DNA of 64,000 bases from Massilia sp. TS11 (GCF_022012445.1 NZ_JAKLTS010000006.1:62001-126000); one strand, 5' to 3'; positions 38,882 through 53,105 are shown, numbered from the stretch's first letter. Notes: generated by a model from the sequence alone, not told the origin. Numbers and translations are program-made.

Positions 38882-40273
38882 ATGCGCCATCTGCCGATTG
38901 CCTGCCTGTCCCTGCTGCTGTGCGCCTGTAGCGGCGGCGGCGGCCCTGCCGCGACGCCCGCGCCGACGCCGGTGCCGAGCCCCACGCCGAGCCCGGCACC
39001 CACGCCGGCGCCGGGCACGCCGGACGTCAGCTGGTCGCGCTGGAGCCCGACGGTGGTGCCCGAAGACCAGGCCAGCCCGGTGCTGTTCGAAGCGGCGCTG
39101 GCCGGCGTCAGCGGTGACGTGGTGCTCGAAACCCTGTCCGGCGACTTCGCCCTGCGCGACGATGGCCGCGAAGGCGATGCCGTGGCTGGCGACGGCATCT
39201 GGAGTGTGCGCCTGAGCCCGGCCGTGGTGCTGCGCCAGTACAGCGCCAAATGGGTCCAGCATCCGCCGGTCGGCCAGCTGCGCCTGGGCAGCTCGGCGTT
39301 GCGCTTCAATGTGTTCGCCGAGATCTGGTCGCCGGCGATCGGCCTGGTGCCGGTGCGTAAGCTGGCCGAGGACATGCAGGAGACTGACTACGTGGTCAAT
39401 CTGGCCGTCAGCCCGGGCACGCTGCGCGACAGCGATGTGCGGCCGCTGGCGCGGCGCTTCTATGCCAGCTATCCGGACCAGTATGACTTCCTGAACGTGG
39501 TGCTGATCGCCGGGCCGCGCGGCAACCGCAGCCACAGCATCATCAAGAATACGACCAAGGGCATCGGCTTCGGCATGATGGACGAGAGCGCGAGCTTCGG
39601 CAGCGCCGGCCGCCTGCAGGGCTGGTCGCGCTTTCCGCTCTCGGCCGGTTTCGACGGCGGCGGAAAAGCCGTGCTGCACGAGACCGGCCACCAGTGGATC
39701 CAGTACATGGACAGCCCGGAGCTGGCCCAGGCGCGCCCCCACTATCCGGCCGGCTCGCTGGCGGCGAATGTGATGGGCTTCAGTCTGCCGCCGGGCAATC
39801 AGGGCGGCGAGTACCTGTATGCGTTCACGCGCGCGGCCGGCGGCTGGCAGGTCGGCACGGCCGATCCGCTGCAGGGCACGCGCTTCAATACGATGGAGTT
39901 GTACATGATGGGCCTGCTAAGCGCGGCCGAAGTCGGTGAATTCTTTGCGCTCAAGAATCCGACCCAGGCGCTGCAGCCGGGCGACTTCCTGCCCGACGCG
40001 GCCGTGACGCCGGTGCGCATCAATGATCTGGTGGCGCGCTACGGGGCGCGCGATCCGGCCGTCGGCAAGGCGCAGACGGCATTCCGGATGGCGACCCTGA
40101 TCGTGTCCGAGCAGCTGCTCGATCAGCGCGCGCTCAGCCTGTACGACTGGCTGGCGCGGCGCGCCGAGGCGCGTGAGGTGCAGGACTGCGCCGACGGCTT
40201 CGCGGCCGGGCGCTGCCTGCCCTGGTTTGCCGCCACGGGCGGACGCTCGACCTTGAGCGCCCGCCTGCGCTGA
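38882..40273 (+). CDS. Putative outer-membrane lipoprotein with HExxH metalloprotease-like motif
   Basis: The 463-residue product has a lipoprotein signal ending in LLLCAC-S, a Pro/Thr/Ala-rich linker (residues about 22-45), a beta-domain (about 47-150, resembling choice-of-anchor X) and a larger domain with AVLHETGHQWIQYMD, an HExxH motif near residue 263. That motif suggests a zinc peptidase, but a third ligand was not pinned down. The lipobox predicts membrane anchoring. Its 3' end is convergent with sodC, 9 bp apart. Confidence 0.75.
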   Translation: MRHLPIACLSLLLCACSGGGGPAATPAPTPVPSPTPSPAPTPAPGTPDVSWSRWSPTVVPEDQASPVLFEAALAGVSGDVVLETLSGDFALRDDGREGDAVAGDGIWSVRLSPAVVLRQYSAKWVQHPPVGQLRLGSSALRFNVFAEIWSPAIGLVPVRKLAEDMQETDYVVNLAVSPGTLRDSDVRPLARRFYASYPDQYDFLNVVLIAGPRGNRSHSIIKNTTKGIGFGMMDESASFGSAGRLQGWSRFPLSAGFDGGGKAVLHETGHQWIQYMDSPELAQARPHYPAGSLAANVMGFSLPPGNQGGEYLYAFTRAAGGWQVGTADPLQGTRFNTMELYMMGLLSAAEVGEFFALKNPTQALQPGDFLPDAAVTPVRINDLVARYGARDPAVGKAQTAFRMATLIVSEQLLDQRALSLYDWLARRAEAREVQDCADGFAAGRCLPWFAATGGRSTLSARLR

Positions 40274-40282
40274 GCGGGCGGG

Positions 40283-40798
40283 TTAGAACACGCCGCAGAC
40301 GATGCGGGCGCCGCCGCCGCCGAGCATGGCCGGATGATCGGCATGGTTGTCGCCGCCCGCATGGATCATCAGGCTGCGGCCCTTGAGATCGGCCAGCTTC
40401 AGGCGCGGCGCCAGCACCGGCTGGCTGGCATTGCCGTTCGCGTCGACGTACAGGGCGGGCAGGTCGCCCAGGTGGCCGTCGCCCCAGGGCAGGCCATGCT
40501 TCTTGCTGGCGGCCGGATCGAGGTGGCCGCCGGCGCCGAGCGCGGCGGTCTTCTTGCCGTCCTTGTCGGCGGCGTCGCAGCTCGGGTTTTCATGCACGTG
40601 GAAACCATGCAGACCGGCCGGCAGACCGCTCAGATTGGGCGTGAACACCAGGCCGTGCGCGTTCTCGCTGACCAGCACGGTGCCGGCCGCTTTGACGACG
40701 CCGGCTTCGTTGACGATGTTCATGTTCACGCTCAGTTCGGCGGCGTGGGCCGTGAGCGCGGCCAGGCTGAGGGCGGCGATCAGTGCGGTACGGGTCAT
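40283..40798 (-). CDS. sodC: Periplasmic Cu-Zn superoxide dismutase
   Basis: The 171-residue protein starts with a signal peptide ([19 protein letters not shown]). Copper and zinc ligands appear in [18 protein letters not shown] and [14 protein letters not shown], and the catalytic Arg lies in [10 protein letters not shown]. The disulfide cysteines are both present. It converts periplasmic superoxide to peroxide. The ATG at 40798 has GGAGA upstream. It lies between a lipoprotein gene and rpsJ and is not part of the ribosomal operon. Confidence 0.93.
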   Translation of the reverse strand: MTRTALIAALSLAALTAHAAELSVNMNIVNEAGVVKAAGTVLVSENAHGLVFTPNLSGLPAGLHGFHVHENPSCDAADKDGKKTAALGAGGHLDPAASKKHGLPWGDGHLGDLPALYVDANGNASQPVLAPRLKLADLKGRSLMIHAGGDNHADHPAMLGGGGARIVCGVF

Positions 40799-40858
40799 GG
40801 TGTCTCCTAAAAGTTGAGTGCAGGGCAATATAGCTGCGGATGCAAGCAAAGGAAAGGG

Positions 40859-40887
40859 TTTTTTTTGGAAAAAAAGCGTGCTAGAAT
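40859..40887 (+). promoter_or_regulatory. Putative extended -10 promoter of rpsJ
   Basis: TGCTAGAAT (-10 at 40882-40887, with TGC extension) lies 92 bp before rpsJ. The -35 at 17-bp spacing is a weak T-run, so recognition would depend on the extended -10. Confidence 0.5.
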
Positions 40888-40979
40888 ATCGTCCTTTGTG
40901 TGCCCGGCGTCCGCGCTGCACACTTTCATGCCGCCGTCTCTTTCCGAGCGGCGGATCGTTCTTTGAAAAGGAAATGACC

Positions 40980-41297
40980 ATGTCCACCCCGAATCAAAAA
41001 ATCCGCATTCGCCTGAAGGCTTTCGACTACAAACTGATCGACCAGTCCGCTCTGGAAATCGTCGACACCGCCAAGCGCACCGGCGCTGTGGTCAAAGGCC
41101 CCGTGCCCCTGCCGACCCGTATTCAGCGTTTCGACGTGCTGCGTTCCCCGCACGTCAACAAGACCTCGCGCGACCAGTTCGAGATCCGCACCCACCAGCG
41201 TCTGATGGACATCGTCGATCCGACCGACAAGACCGTGGACGCCCTGATGAAGCTGGATCTGCCGGCTGGCGTCGACGTCGAAATCAAACTGCAGTAA
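40980..41297 (+). CDS. rpsJ: 30S ribosomal protein S10
   Basis: The 105-residue S10 has the family core [15 protein letters not shown] and a full C-terminus. S10 also doubles as NusE in antitermination. The ATG at 40980 was chosen because AAGGA lies 7 bp away; an ATG two codons earlier is too close to it. It is followed by a strong terminator instead of rplC, which lies 11.9 kb downstream. Confidence 0.97.
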   Translation: MSTPNQKIRIRLKAFDYKLIDQSALEIVDTAKRTGAVVKGPVPLPTRIQRFDVLRSPHVNKTSRDQFEIRTHQRLMDIVDPTDKTVDALMKLDLPAGVDVEIKLQ

Positions 41298-41330
41298 ACA
41301 CAAGGGCGGCCTGCGCCGCCTTCGGCAAGA

Positions 41331-41357
41331 AAACCGGGCCCGCGCCCGGTTTTTTTT
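41331..41357 (+). terminator. Intrinsic terminator directly after rpsJ
   Basis: AAACCGGGC (41331-41339) pairs with GCCCGGTTT (41344-41352), loop CCGC, with eight Ts at 41350-41357. A second small stem (GGCGGC/GCCGCC) precedes it. It makes rpsJ a separate transcript. Confidence 0.92.
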
Positions 41358-41389
41358 CGCCTGAATTTCCCTATTTGCCTAAGGGACAA

Positions 41390-41418
41390 TTGACTTTCGC
41401 GAATTGCAATTCCACAAT
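41390..41418 (+). promoter_or_regulatory. Promoter with a 12-bp palindrome in its spacer, before the GGDEF-EAL gene
   Basis: TTGACT (41390-41395) and CACAAT (41413-41418) are 17 bp apart. The spacer contains the perfect palindrome GAATTGCAATTC (41401-41412), a good place for a repressor. A further inverted repeat GTTATT...AATAAC lies at 41423-41444. Confidence 0.5.
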
Positions 41419-41451
41419 CGCCGTTATTATTTGACAACAATAACCTGAGCG

Positions 41452-43596
41452 ATGCGAGACACAGCAATTCCTTGGCGCCTGCTGGGCCTGCTCACCCTGG
41501 TGTTTCTGGTGGTCTGGCTGATGCCAGACGATGGCTCCCCGCACGATAGCCCCTTCTTGTTCCCGGTCTCGGTGCACACCCTGTGCGAGCTGGTCGCCGT
41601 CATCATCGCTCTGCTGATCTTCGCCGTGTCCTGGCATTCGTACGGGGCGACCCATGCCGGTAATGTGCTGCTGCTGGCCTGCGGCTTTCTGGCGGCCGGC
41701 CTGTTCGACACCGGCCATATGCTGTCCTACCGCGGCATGCCCGACTGGGTGACGCCGGCCTCGCCGAACAAGGCGATCAACTTCTGGCTGATGGCGCGCT
41801 ACAGCGCCGCCGCCACCCTGCTGCTGGTGGCGCTGCGCCCGTGGCAGCCGTATCCGCACCGGGCCGGGCGCTATCTGGCGCTGGGTGCGGTCCTGCTGCT
41901 GGTCGTGGGCGGCACCCTGTCGGTACTGCTGGCGCCGCACTGGTGGCCGGTGATGTTCATCGACGGCCAGGGCCAGACCGCAATCAAGCTGCTGCTCGAG
42001 GGCGGGGCGGTCATGCTGATGGCGGCCGCGGCCATGGCTTATCTGCGCCAGGCGCGCAGCGGCGACAGCGGCCATGACATGCCAGCCCTGCTGTTCTCGG
42101 CCACGCTGATGATCATCCTGTCCGAGCTCAGCCTGATGCTGTACTCGCATGTCAACGACCTGTTCAGCCTGGTGGGCCACCTGTACAAGGCGCTCGCCTA
42201 CTTCTTCATCTACCGCGCCGTGTTCGTCACCACCGTGCGCGCGCCCTACCAGCGCCTGCAGGTCGAAGTCTCGGAGCGCAAGCAGGCCGAGAACCGCGCC
42301 GCCTACCTGGCCTATCACGATGCGCTGACCGAACTGCCGAACCGCCTGCTGCTGCGCGACCGCGCCGAGCTGGCGATCGGGCGGGCGGCGCGCACGCGCG
42401 GGCATGTGGTGCTGGCCTATGTCGACCTCGACCACTTCAAGACGGTCAATGATTCGCTCGGCCACGAGCGCGGCGACCAATTGCTGCGCCTGGCCGCGCG
42501 CCGCTTCCAGCAGCATGTGCGCAGCGTCGACACCCTGAGCCGCATGGGCGGTGACGAGTTCGCTGTGATCCTGCCCGATCTGCTCGCGCCCGAGCAGGCC
42601 ATGCCGGTGCTGGGGCGCCTGCTCGAGGTGCTGTCCGAACCGTATGATCTGGGCGGCGAACGGGCCGTGGTGTCGGCCTCGATGGGCATCGCTGTGTATC
42701 CCGAGGACGGGCGCGATTTCGACACCCTGCTCAAGCGCGCCGACATGGCCATGTACCGCGCCAAGGCGGCCGGGCGCAATACCTACCGCTTCTACGACGA
42801 GCAGATGAACAGCGAGGCCAGCGAGCAGCTGGCCATCAGCAATGGCCTGCGCGATGCGCTCACGCGCGGCGACTTCGAGATCCACTATCAGCCGCAGTTC
42901 GATCTGGCCAGCGGACGCCTGGAAGCGGCCGAAGCCCTGATCCGCTGGCGCCTGCCGAATGGCGAACTGGTGCCGCCGCTGCGCTTCATTCCGGTGGCCG
43001 AGGATACGGCCCTGATCGTGCCGATTGGCGCCTGGCTGGTCGAGCAGGTGTGCCAGCAGGCGATGGCCTGGCAGCGCGCCGGGCTGGGCGCGCTGCGCAT
43101 TGCCGTCAATTTGTCGGCCGTGCAGTTTGCGCGGCCTGGCCTGGTCGAGATGATCAAAGGCGCGCTGGCGCGCAGCGGCCTCGATCCGGCCCTGCTCGAA
43201 CTCGAGCTGACCGAGTCGATCCTGATCCGCGACACCGACCATGTGCTCGACACCGTGCGCCAGCTGAAGGCGCTCGGCCTGACCCTGGCCGTGGACGACT
43301 TCGGCACCGGCTACTCGAGCCTGCAGTATCTGCGCCGCTTCGCGGTCGACCGGCTGAAGATCGACAAGAGCTTCGTGGCCGATCTGGCCGTCAGCGCTGA
43401 TGCGGTGGCGATCGTGCGCGCCGTGATCGACATGGCGCGCAGCCTCGGGCTGCGCACGATTGCCGAAGGGGTGGAAAGCGGCGCCATCGCCGAGCGCCTG
43501 CGCGCACTCGGCTGCGACGAGGCGCAGGGGTATTTTTACGCGCGCCCGCTGCCGCCGGACCAGTTCGCGGCCTTCGTGCGCGCGCACGCCGCCTGA
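41452..43596 (+). CDS. MASE3-GGDEF-EAL cyclic di-GMP signalling protein
   Basis: The 714-residue protein has a MASE3 sensor of several membrane helices (residues about 5-270), a GGDEF domain with intact GGDEF at 366-370 and an RxxD inhibitory I-site 5 residues before it ([14 protein letters not shown]), and an EAL domain with EAL at 494-496. The EAL active-site residues [35 protein letters not shown] and the late Gln appear complete. It may make or degrade c-di-GMP depending on its signal. It lies directly after the rpsJ terminator and has its own promoter with an internal palindrome. Confidence 0.93.
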   Translation: MRDTAIPWRLLGLLTLVFLVVWLMPDDGSPHDSPFLFPVSVHTLCELVAVIIALLIFAVSWHSYGATHAGNVLLLACGFLAAGLFDTGHMLSYRGMPDWVTPASPNKAINFWLMARYSAAATLLLVALRPWQPYPHRAGRYLALGAVLLLVVGGTLSVLLAPHWWPVMFIDGQGQTAIKLLLEGGAVMLMAAAAMAYLRQARSGDSGHDMPALLFSATLMIILSELSLMLYSHVNDLFSLVGHLYKALAYFFIYRAVFVTTVRAPYQRLQVEVSERKQAENRAAYLAYHDALTELPNRLLLRDRAELAIGRAARTRGHVVLAYVDLDHFKTVNDSLGHERGDQLLRLAARRFQQHVRSVDTLSRMGGDEFAVILPDLLAPEQAMPVLGRLLEVLSEPYDLGGERAVVSASMGIAVYPEDGRDFDTLLKRADMAMYRAKAAGRNTYRFYDEQMNSEASEQLAISNGLRDALTRGDFEIHYQPQFDLASGRLEAAEALIRWRLPNGELVPPLRFIPVAEDTALIVPIGAWLVEQVCQQAMAWQRAGLGALRIAVNLSAVQFARPGLVEMIKGALARSGLDPALLELELTESILIRDTDHVLDTVRQLKALGLTLAVDDFGTGYSSLQYLRRFAVDRLKIDKSFVADLAVSADAVAIVRAVIDMARSLGLRTIAEGVESGAIAERLRALGCDEAQGYFYARPLPPDQFAAFVRAHAA

Positions 43597-43597
43597 G

Positions 43598-44212
43598 TCA
43601 GAAGCGGCCGTGCAGGCCGAGGCGCCAGCCCTGCCAGTCGACCCCGCCCACGCGGCTCAGGCCGCCATAGCCGACCCGGGCGCTCAGCTGCGGGCTGAAC
43701 GCATAGCCCAGGCCCAGCTGCCAGGCGGCGCCGACCCCGCTGTGGGTGACGGGTACGATCTCGGGCGGGCGGTCGACGGCGATGCCGCTATTGTCCCAGC
43801 GCTGCTGATGCACGCGCATCCAGGCCGCGCCGGCCTGGCCATGCACGGACAGATTGCCGCTCAGCGGCAGGCTGGCTTCGACGCCCAGACGCAGCGCGCG
43901 CACGTGGTTGTCGAGCGCGACATCGCGGCAGCCGATCATGCCGCAGGCGCGCTTGATGCTGCGCGCGCGCCCCAGATCTTCGAGCGCGCCGACCAGCTGC
44001 CAGTGCGGCGCCAGCGCCAGACCGGCCTGGATCGCCAGCCCCTCGCCGCTGGCGCGCTCCTGGCCATTGAGGGTGACCGGCAGGACCTGGCTGCGCAGGC
44101 TGTAATGGGAATCGGTGCGGCCGTGCAGGACATCGACACCGAGCGACAGGTCGCTGGCCTGGGCCGTGGCGCACAGGGCGCCGGCCGCCAGCAGCAGGGA
44201 ACGGATCAACAT
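43598..44212 (-). CDS. Small outer-membrane beta-barrel protein
   Basis: The 204-residue product has a signal peptide (MLIRSLLLAAGALCATAQA) and alternating amphipathic strands ending in a C-terminal Phe (LHGRF), the barrel insertion signal. Two cysteines (RACGMIGC) lie in an extracellular-looking loop. Its function is not known; it resembles 8-strand OmpA/OmpW-type barrels. It follows the glutathione transferase gene on the same strand, past a hairpin at 44246-44268. Confidence 0.72.
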   Translation of the reverse strand: MLIRSLLLAAGALCATAQASDLSLGVDVLHGRTDSHYSLRSQVLPVTLNGQERASGEGLAIQAGLALAPHWQLVGALEDLGRARSIKRACGMIGCRDVALDNHVRALRLGVEASLPLSGNLSVHGQAGAAWMRVHQQRWDNSGIAVDRPPEIVPVTHSGVGAAWQLGLGYAFSPQLSARVGYGGLSRVGGVDWQGWRLGLHGRF

Positions 44213-44245
44213 GGCATCTCTCTCGCAAGGAAATAGCGCCAGTGT

Positions 44246-44268
44246 AGACAGGCGCGGCGCGCCTGTCT
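44246..44268. repeat. Perfect 10-bp hairpin between the GST and barrel genes
   Basis: AGACAGGCGC (44246-44255) and GCGCCTGTCT (44259-44268) pair with loop GGC. There is no T-run, so it is an mRNA-stabilising stem or operator rather than a clear terminator. Confidence 0.8.
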
Positions 44269-44298
44269 GTCCTGAGTTTGTCGCAGCCGGGCGCGCGC

Positions 44299-45087
44299 TT
44301 ACAGCAGGCCGAGTTCGGCGTCGCTGGCGTTGTGGCCGTACTTGTCGCGCGGCGGCATCGGGCGCGCGCGCCAGTCGGGCGCGAAGGTGAAGGTCGAGAC
44401 GCTGCGCCCCGGCACCATCTTGCCATTGCCATAGCCCTTGGAGGCGTCGTAGTAGGACTTGATGATCTGTTCGCGCGTGACCTGCTGGACGGCCGGATGG
44501 CTGACGCAGGCGGCGCGCCAGGCGGCCACGCGCGCGTAGGCGGGCGCGTCGGGCAGCACGAAGTCCTCGTAGTACTCGAGGAACCAGAAGCGCATCAGCA
44601 GCGGCGTGAACACCGCCTCGGCCCAGCCGAATTCGTCGAACAGGAAAGTGCGCTCGGGCGCATGGGTCATCAGGAATTCGTTGATGCGCGCGAACTGCAT
44701 GAGCATGCGGTCGTGGCAGGCCTGGCGCTGGGCCGGGTCCTGGTTGAGCAGGTATTTGAAGCCGGCCTCGGTGAATTCGCCTTCCATCCGCACCAGCATG
44801 TTCTCGAGCGCGCGCTCATACGGATCGGCGCGCCGCACCGGACGCGCCGGCAGCAGGTCCTCGAGGTATTGCATGATGACCAGGCTTTCCTTGATGATGC
44901 GGCCGTCGCTGGTTTCGAGCACCGGCATGGCGGTCGTGCCATGCGTCTTTTCGAGCAGCCACAGGGGGCGCGGCTGGGTGATGTCGACGATGTCGAAATG
45001 GACCTGGTCGTGCAGGCCCTTGAGGGTCAGCACAATCTCGAGGCGCTGGCAGAACGGACAGACAGGGACGTGATAGATAGTCAGCAT
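44299..45087 (-). CDS. Glutathione S-transferase-like protein
   Basis: The 262-residue protein has an N-terminal thioredoxin fold with a CPFCQR motif (Cys10, Cys13), a glutathione-binding Glu-Ser (KESLVIMQYLEDLL) and an all-helical C-terminal domain. The Cys-x-x-Cys site resembles glutaredoxin-2 or omega-class transferases, which reduce mixed disulfides. A 30-residue basic C-terminal tail (VPGRSVSTFTFAPDW...) is an extension of unknown role. It is divergent from the M28 peptidase. Confidence 0.85.
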   Translation of the reverse strand: MLTIYHVPVCPFCQRLEIVLTLKGLHDQVHFDIVDITQPRPLWLLEKTHGTTAMPVLETSDGRIIKESLVIMQYLEDLLPARPVRRADPYERALENMLVRMEGEFTEAGFKYLLNQDPAQRQACHDRMLMQFARINEFLMTHAPERTFLFDEFGWAEAVFTPLLMRFWFLEYYEDFVLPDAPAYARVAAWRAACVSHPAVQQVTREQIIKSYYDASKGYGNGKMVPGRSVSTFTFAPDWRARPMPPRDKYGHNASDAELGLL

Positions 45088-45199
45088 GGCCGCGGCGGAT
45101 TCTGGTCAAAAGTGAAACCTATCTTACATGAATTCATGGCCATTGACGCGGCTGGCGGCGCATGTGATGCTTGCCAGCTTATTCACATCTGGAGACCCC

Positions 45200-46678
45200 A
45201 TGCGCATCGTATATGCATTGCTGCTGGCCGCCGCGGCCAGCCTGGCCCAGGCGGCCGGCCCGACCCCGGAACAGGACGCCATGCTCAAGCGCCTGACCCC
45301 GGACGCGCTGCGCGGCCACCTGTCCTTCCTCGCCTCCGATCTGCTCGAAGGGCGCGCCACGCCCTCGCGCGGGCAGGAGCTGGCGGCCGAATACATCGCC
45401 GCCCAGTTCCGCCGCTTCGGCCTGGAGCCGGTCGGCGACGACGGCTACTTCCAGACCGCGACCTGGGGTTACGGCAAGCGCGACATGAAGGACTTCACGC
45501 TCAGCTTCACGGTCGGCGGCCAGACCCTGCAGGTGCCGGCGGCGGCCGTCAGCCTGGAAGGGGCGGCCGCATTCAGTACGGACGGCGCCGACGTGGTGCG
45601 CATCAGCACGCCCGACGCCCAGATCGCGCCCGGCAGCCTGGATGGCAAGGTGGTCGTGGTCGACCTGCCGGCCGACCTGTCCGACGCCGCCCGCACGGCG
45701 GCCCGGCGCGCGCTCGGCACGGCCATGCGCACCGCCCGTCCGCTGCTGCGCCTGGCCTTCGACCGCAAGAATCCGAATGGCGACGGCGGCCAGGCCGCGG
45801 TGCTGGTCGATCCCGAGGAGCGCCACGCCAATGGCGGTCCGGTGCCGACCGTGGTGCTGCATGCGCGCGCCGTGATCGACGCGATTGCCGCCGCCAGCGG
45901 CCCGGTGCGCATGAGTGTGCGCATCCCCGGCCCCGAGCTGAAACCCGTCAAGCTGCGCAATGTGATCGGGGTGCTGCGCGGCAGCGACCCGCAGCTGCGC
46001 GACACCTATGTGATGCTGACCGCCCACTATGACCATCTGGGCCTGGTCAATGGCAAGCTGCACCGCGGCGCCAACGACGACGCCAGCGGCACCGCCGCCA
46101 TGATGGAAGTGGCCGGCGCCCTGGCCAGCCTGCCGCAGCGGCCGCGCCGCAGTATCGCCTTCATGGCCGTGTTCGGCGAGGAGCTGGGCCTCAAGGGCTC
46201 GCAGTACTATGGCCGCCATCCGGTGCTGCCGCTGGCGCGCACGGTGGCCGACATCAATCTCGAACAGCTGGGCCGCACGGACGACAGCGAAGGTCCGCAG
46301 GTGAACCGGGTGGCGATGACCGGCTTTGACTTCTCCGACCTCGGCCCGATCCTGCAGGAAGCCGGCAAGGCCACCGGGATCGAGGTGTTCAAGCATCCGG
46401 TCAATAGCGACCGCTATTTCGCGTTTTCCGACAATCAGGCCCTGGCCGATGTCGGGGTGCCGGCTCACACGCTGAGCGTCGCCTATGAGTTCCCGGACTA
46501 TCACGGTCCGGCCGACGACTGGCAGAAGATCGATTACGAAAACATGGCGCGGGTCAGCCGCATGGTGGCGCTGGGCATGCTGACCCTGGCCAACCAGACT
46601 CAGGCGCCGCAATGGAATGCCGCCAATCCGAAAGCCGCGCGCTACCGCGAGGCAGCGCGCAAGCTGGTGCAGCCTTAA
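45200..46678 (+). CDS. Exported M28-family zinc peptidase
   Basis: The 492-residue protein has a signal peptide (MRIVYALLLAAAASLAQA), a PA-like insert (residues about 130-260) and an M28 catalytic domain with AHYDHLG, the bridging Asp in GANDDASG, GEELGLKG and DINLEQLGR, and the last His in VPAHTL. Metal ligands look complete. It should trim N-terminal residues from periplasmic peptides. The ATG at 45200 has GGAGA at 5 bp; an earlier ATG at 45128 would precede the signal peptide. The convergent RiPP-like gene ends 8 bp downstream. Confidence 0.9.
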   Translation: MRIVYALLLAAAASLAQAAGPTPEQDAMLKRLTPDALRGHLSFLASDLLEGRATPSRGQELAAEYIAAQFRRFGLEPVGDDGYFQTATWGYGKRDMKDFTLSFTVGGQTLQVPAAAVSLEGAAAFSTDGADVVRISTPDAQIAPGSLDGKVVVVDLPADLSDAARTAARRALGTAMRTARPLLRLAFDRKNPNGDGGQAAVLVDPEERHANGGPVPTVVLHARAVIDAIAAASGPVRMSVRIPGPELKPVKLRNVIGVLRGSDPQLRDTYVMLTAHYDHLGLVNGKLHRGANDDASGTAAMMEVAGALASLPQRPRRSIAFMAVFGEELGLKGSQYYGRHPVLPLARTVADINLEQLGRTDDSEGPQVNRVAMTGFDFSDLGPILQEAGKATGIEVFKHPVNSDRYFAFSDNQALADVGVPAHTLSVAYEFPDYHGPADDWQKIDYENMARVSRMVALGMLTLANQTQAPQWNAANPKAARYREAARKLVQP

Positions 46679-46685
46679 GCTGTGA

Positions 46686-46946
46686 TCAGACCGGCTGGTC
46701 GAGGAAGAAGTAGATGAAGTCTTCGTTACCAGCCGTCAGCGCCGCGTGCAGGGTCGCGCGGTTGGCCGCCACCACATGCTTGGGCGGCAGGGTCGGCGTG
46801 GCCGGCACCTCGGACGGGTCCGGGGTCAGGCCGATGCTGGCCAGGGTGCCGAGCGGATCGGCGCTCAGCTGGTCGCGGAAGGCGTCGTCGGTGGCGAGCT
46901 TGTCGAGCAGGGTCTCGATTGCGGGCAGATTGTGCGGAGTAGCCAA
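46686..46946 (-). CDS. NHLP-type RiPP precursor peptide
   Basis: The 86-residue peptide has a leader-like first half (PAIETLLDKLATDDAFRDQL then SADPLGTLASIGL), the pattern of NHLP/Nif11-like leaders. A Thr/Pro-rich segment follows (PDPSEVPATPTLPPKH), and the tail ends FIYFFLDQPV. It contains no Cys, so thiazole or lanthionine chemistry on Cys is excluded. The only plausible start is TTG at 46946; an in-frame TAG lies five codons upstream and no ATG is available. AGAAAG about 9 bp upstream is a weak ribosome site. A sigma-70-type promoter (46982-47010) points at it. The divergent neighbour encodes a SagB-like peptide-maturation dehydrogenase. Confidence 0.72.
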   Translation of the reverse strand: MATPHNLPAIETLLDKLATDDAFRDQLSADPLGTLASIGLTPDPSEVPATPTLPPKHVVAANRATLHAALTAGNEDFIYFFLDQPV

Positions 46947-46981
46947 GATGAAAACTTTCTAAAAAGTTAAACGGAATGCCC

Positions 46982-47010
46982 ATCCTAGGGTATTGTTCAA
47001 TTTCTTGCAA
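46982..47010 (-). promoter_or_regulatory. Promoter of the RiPP-like precursor gene
   Basis: On the minus strand, TTGCAA (47005-47010) and TAGGAT (46982-46987) lie exactly 17 bp apart in the 77-bp divergent gap. The expected transcript would begin near 46975, leaving a leader of about 30 bases before the TTG start. A 6-bp inverted repeat (AACTTT/AAAGTT, about 46953-46968) lies in that leader. Confidence 0.6.
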
Positions 47011-47023
47011 TCTTGTTTAAGCC

Positions 47024-48131
47024 ATGTTGCTACGCCGCTGCGCCATCCTGTTTCTTGAACCGCGCGAGGACCTGCGCTTTGCCCTGGCCAGCCTTCTGCG
47101 TGGCGGCAGCGCGCTGGCCGCCAGCGTGCAGACCCTGGCCCACGCGCCCCACCTGGAGGCGCCCTGTCCGGTGGACGAGGCCGCGTGCGCCGTGCTGCGC
47201 ACGCTCGGGCCCAGCCTGTGGCAGGAGCATGCGGCGCTGGCGGCCCAGCATGGCGCCGCCTGTCTCGACGCACTGCTGGAGCAGGGCCTGCTGATCAGCG
47301 ACGCGCCCGCGCACGCCGCCTGGCGCGCGCGCGACGAGGCCGTGCGCGCGGCCCATTGGCGGCCGCTGGCGGCCCTGCTGCATCAGGACAGCCGCTGGCG
47401 CGACCGCGAGGGCGAGAACGGCAAGCGCTTTCCCACCTTTGCCCATCTGGTCGAACGCTTCGGCAGTCCGCCCCCGGCCTGCAGCGAGTATCCGCAGGCG
47501 CCCCAGCTGGCGCTGCCGGCGCCGCTGCCCGGGCCGCTCGACGGGGTGCTCGGCGCGCGCTACACGGGGCGCAATTTCGATCCGCAGGCGCGGCTCGATC
47601 TGGCCACCGTGGCGCGCCTGCTGCAGCGCAGTTTCGGCGCCCAGCGCGTGCACCCGCTCGGCGCCACGGCCGCCGTGCTGAAAAAGACCAGCCCCTCGGG
47701 CGGCGGCCTGCATCCGATCGAAGCCTATCTGCTGGCCCTGCGCGTGGATGGTCTGGCGCCCGGCTTCTACCACTACCATCCGGTGCGCCATACGTTGGCC
47801 GCGCTGGGGGCGCCGGCCGATCCGGCCGCGTTTGCCCTCACGGCCGTGGCTGGCCAGGACTGGTTTGCCCAGGCGCCGCTGCTGGTGTTCCTGGTCGGGC
47901 GGGTGGCGCGCAGCTTCTGGAAGTACCGCAACCACCCGAAGGCCTACCGCGTGCTGCAGCTCGACGCTGGCCACCTCGGCCAGAGCTTCGCCCTGCTGGC
48001 GGCCGAAGCCGGGCTGCCGGCCTTCATCACGGCCGGCATCAACGAAGCGAATATCGAAGACGCGCTCGGGCTCGACGGACGCGGCCAGATCGTGCTGGCC
48101 GCGCTTGGCTGCGGCGCGCCGGCCGCCAGCA

Positions 48132-48154
<23 letters not shown>
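47024..48154 (+). CDS. SagB-like nitroreductase-fold peptide maturation dehydrogenase
   Basis: The 376-residue protein has an N-terminal leader-binding-like segment (residues about 1-130, without a clear enzyme motif) and a C-terminal nitroreductase fold with KKTSPSGGGLHPIEAYLLAL, YHYHPVRHTLAAL, RSFWKYRNHPKAYRVLQLDAGHLGQ and the final ALGCGAP. These match SagB-type FMN dehydrogenases annotated as putative peptide maturation dehydrogenases. In TOMM pathways SagB oxidises azolines to azoles, but no cyclodehydratase gene is present here. It is divergent from the NHLP-type precursor and overlaps the convergent hybrid kinase by 23 bp. No strong Shine-Dalgarno is visible before the ATG. Confidence 0.78.
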
Positions 48155-52994
<4,840 letters not shown>

Positions 52995-53076
52995 GCGTGT
53001 CCCAATTCTTTAGAGCAACTTACAAATCATACAAGTGTTTCCTGCCTTTGTGCACGACATACCCCACAAAAACCTG

Positions 53077-53105
53077 TTGCGTCAAGGTTTTTTTCGGGCT
53101 ATACT
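53077..53105 (+). promoter_or_regulatory. Promoter of the rplC-led part of the S10 operon
   Basis: TTGCGT (53077-53082) and TATACT (53100-53105) are 17 bp apart, with a T-run in the spacer. It lies 97 bp before rplC. Its -10 box equals that of the rpsL promoter. It would replace transcription from rpsJ, which ends at a terminator 11.7 kb upstream. Confidence 0.75.

Noticed and set aside
46726..47010. A 94-codon alternative frame over the RiPP-like gene
   Set aside because: It is out of frame with the NHLP-like leader and covers the promoter; its sequence is Arg/Gly/Ala-rich without a pattern.
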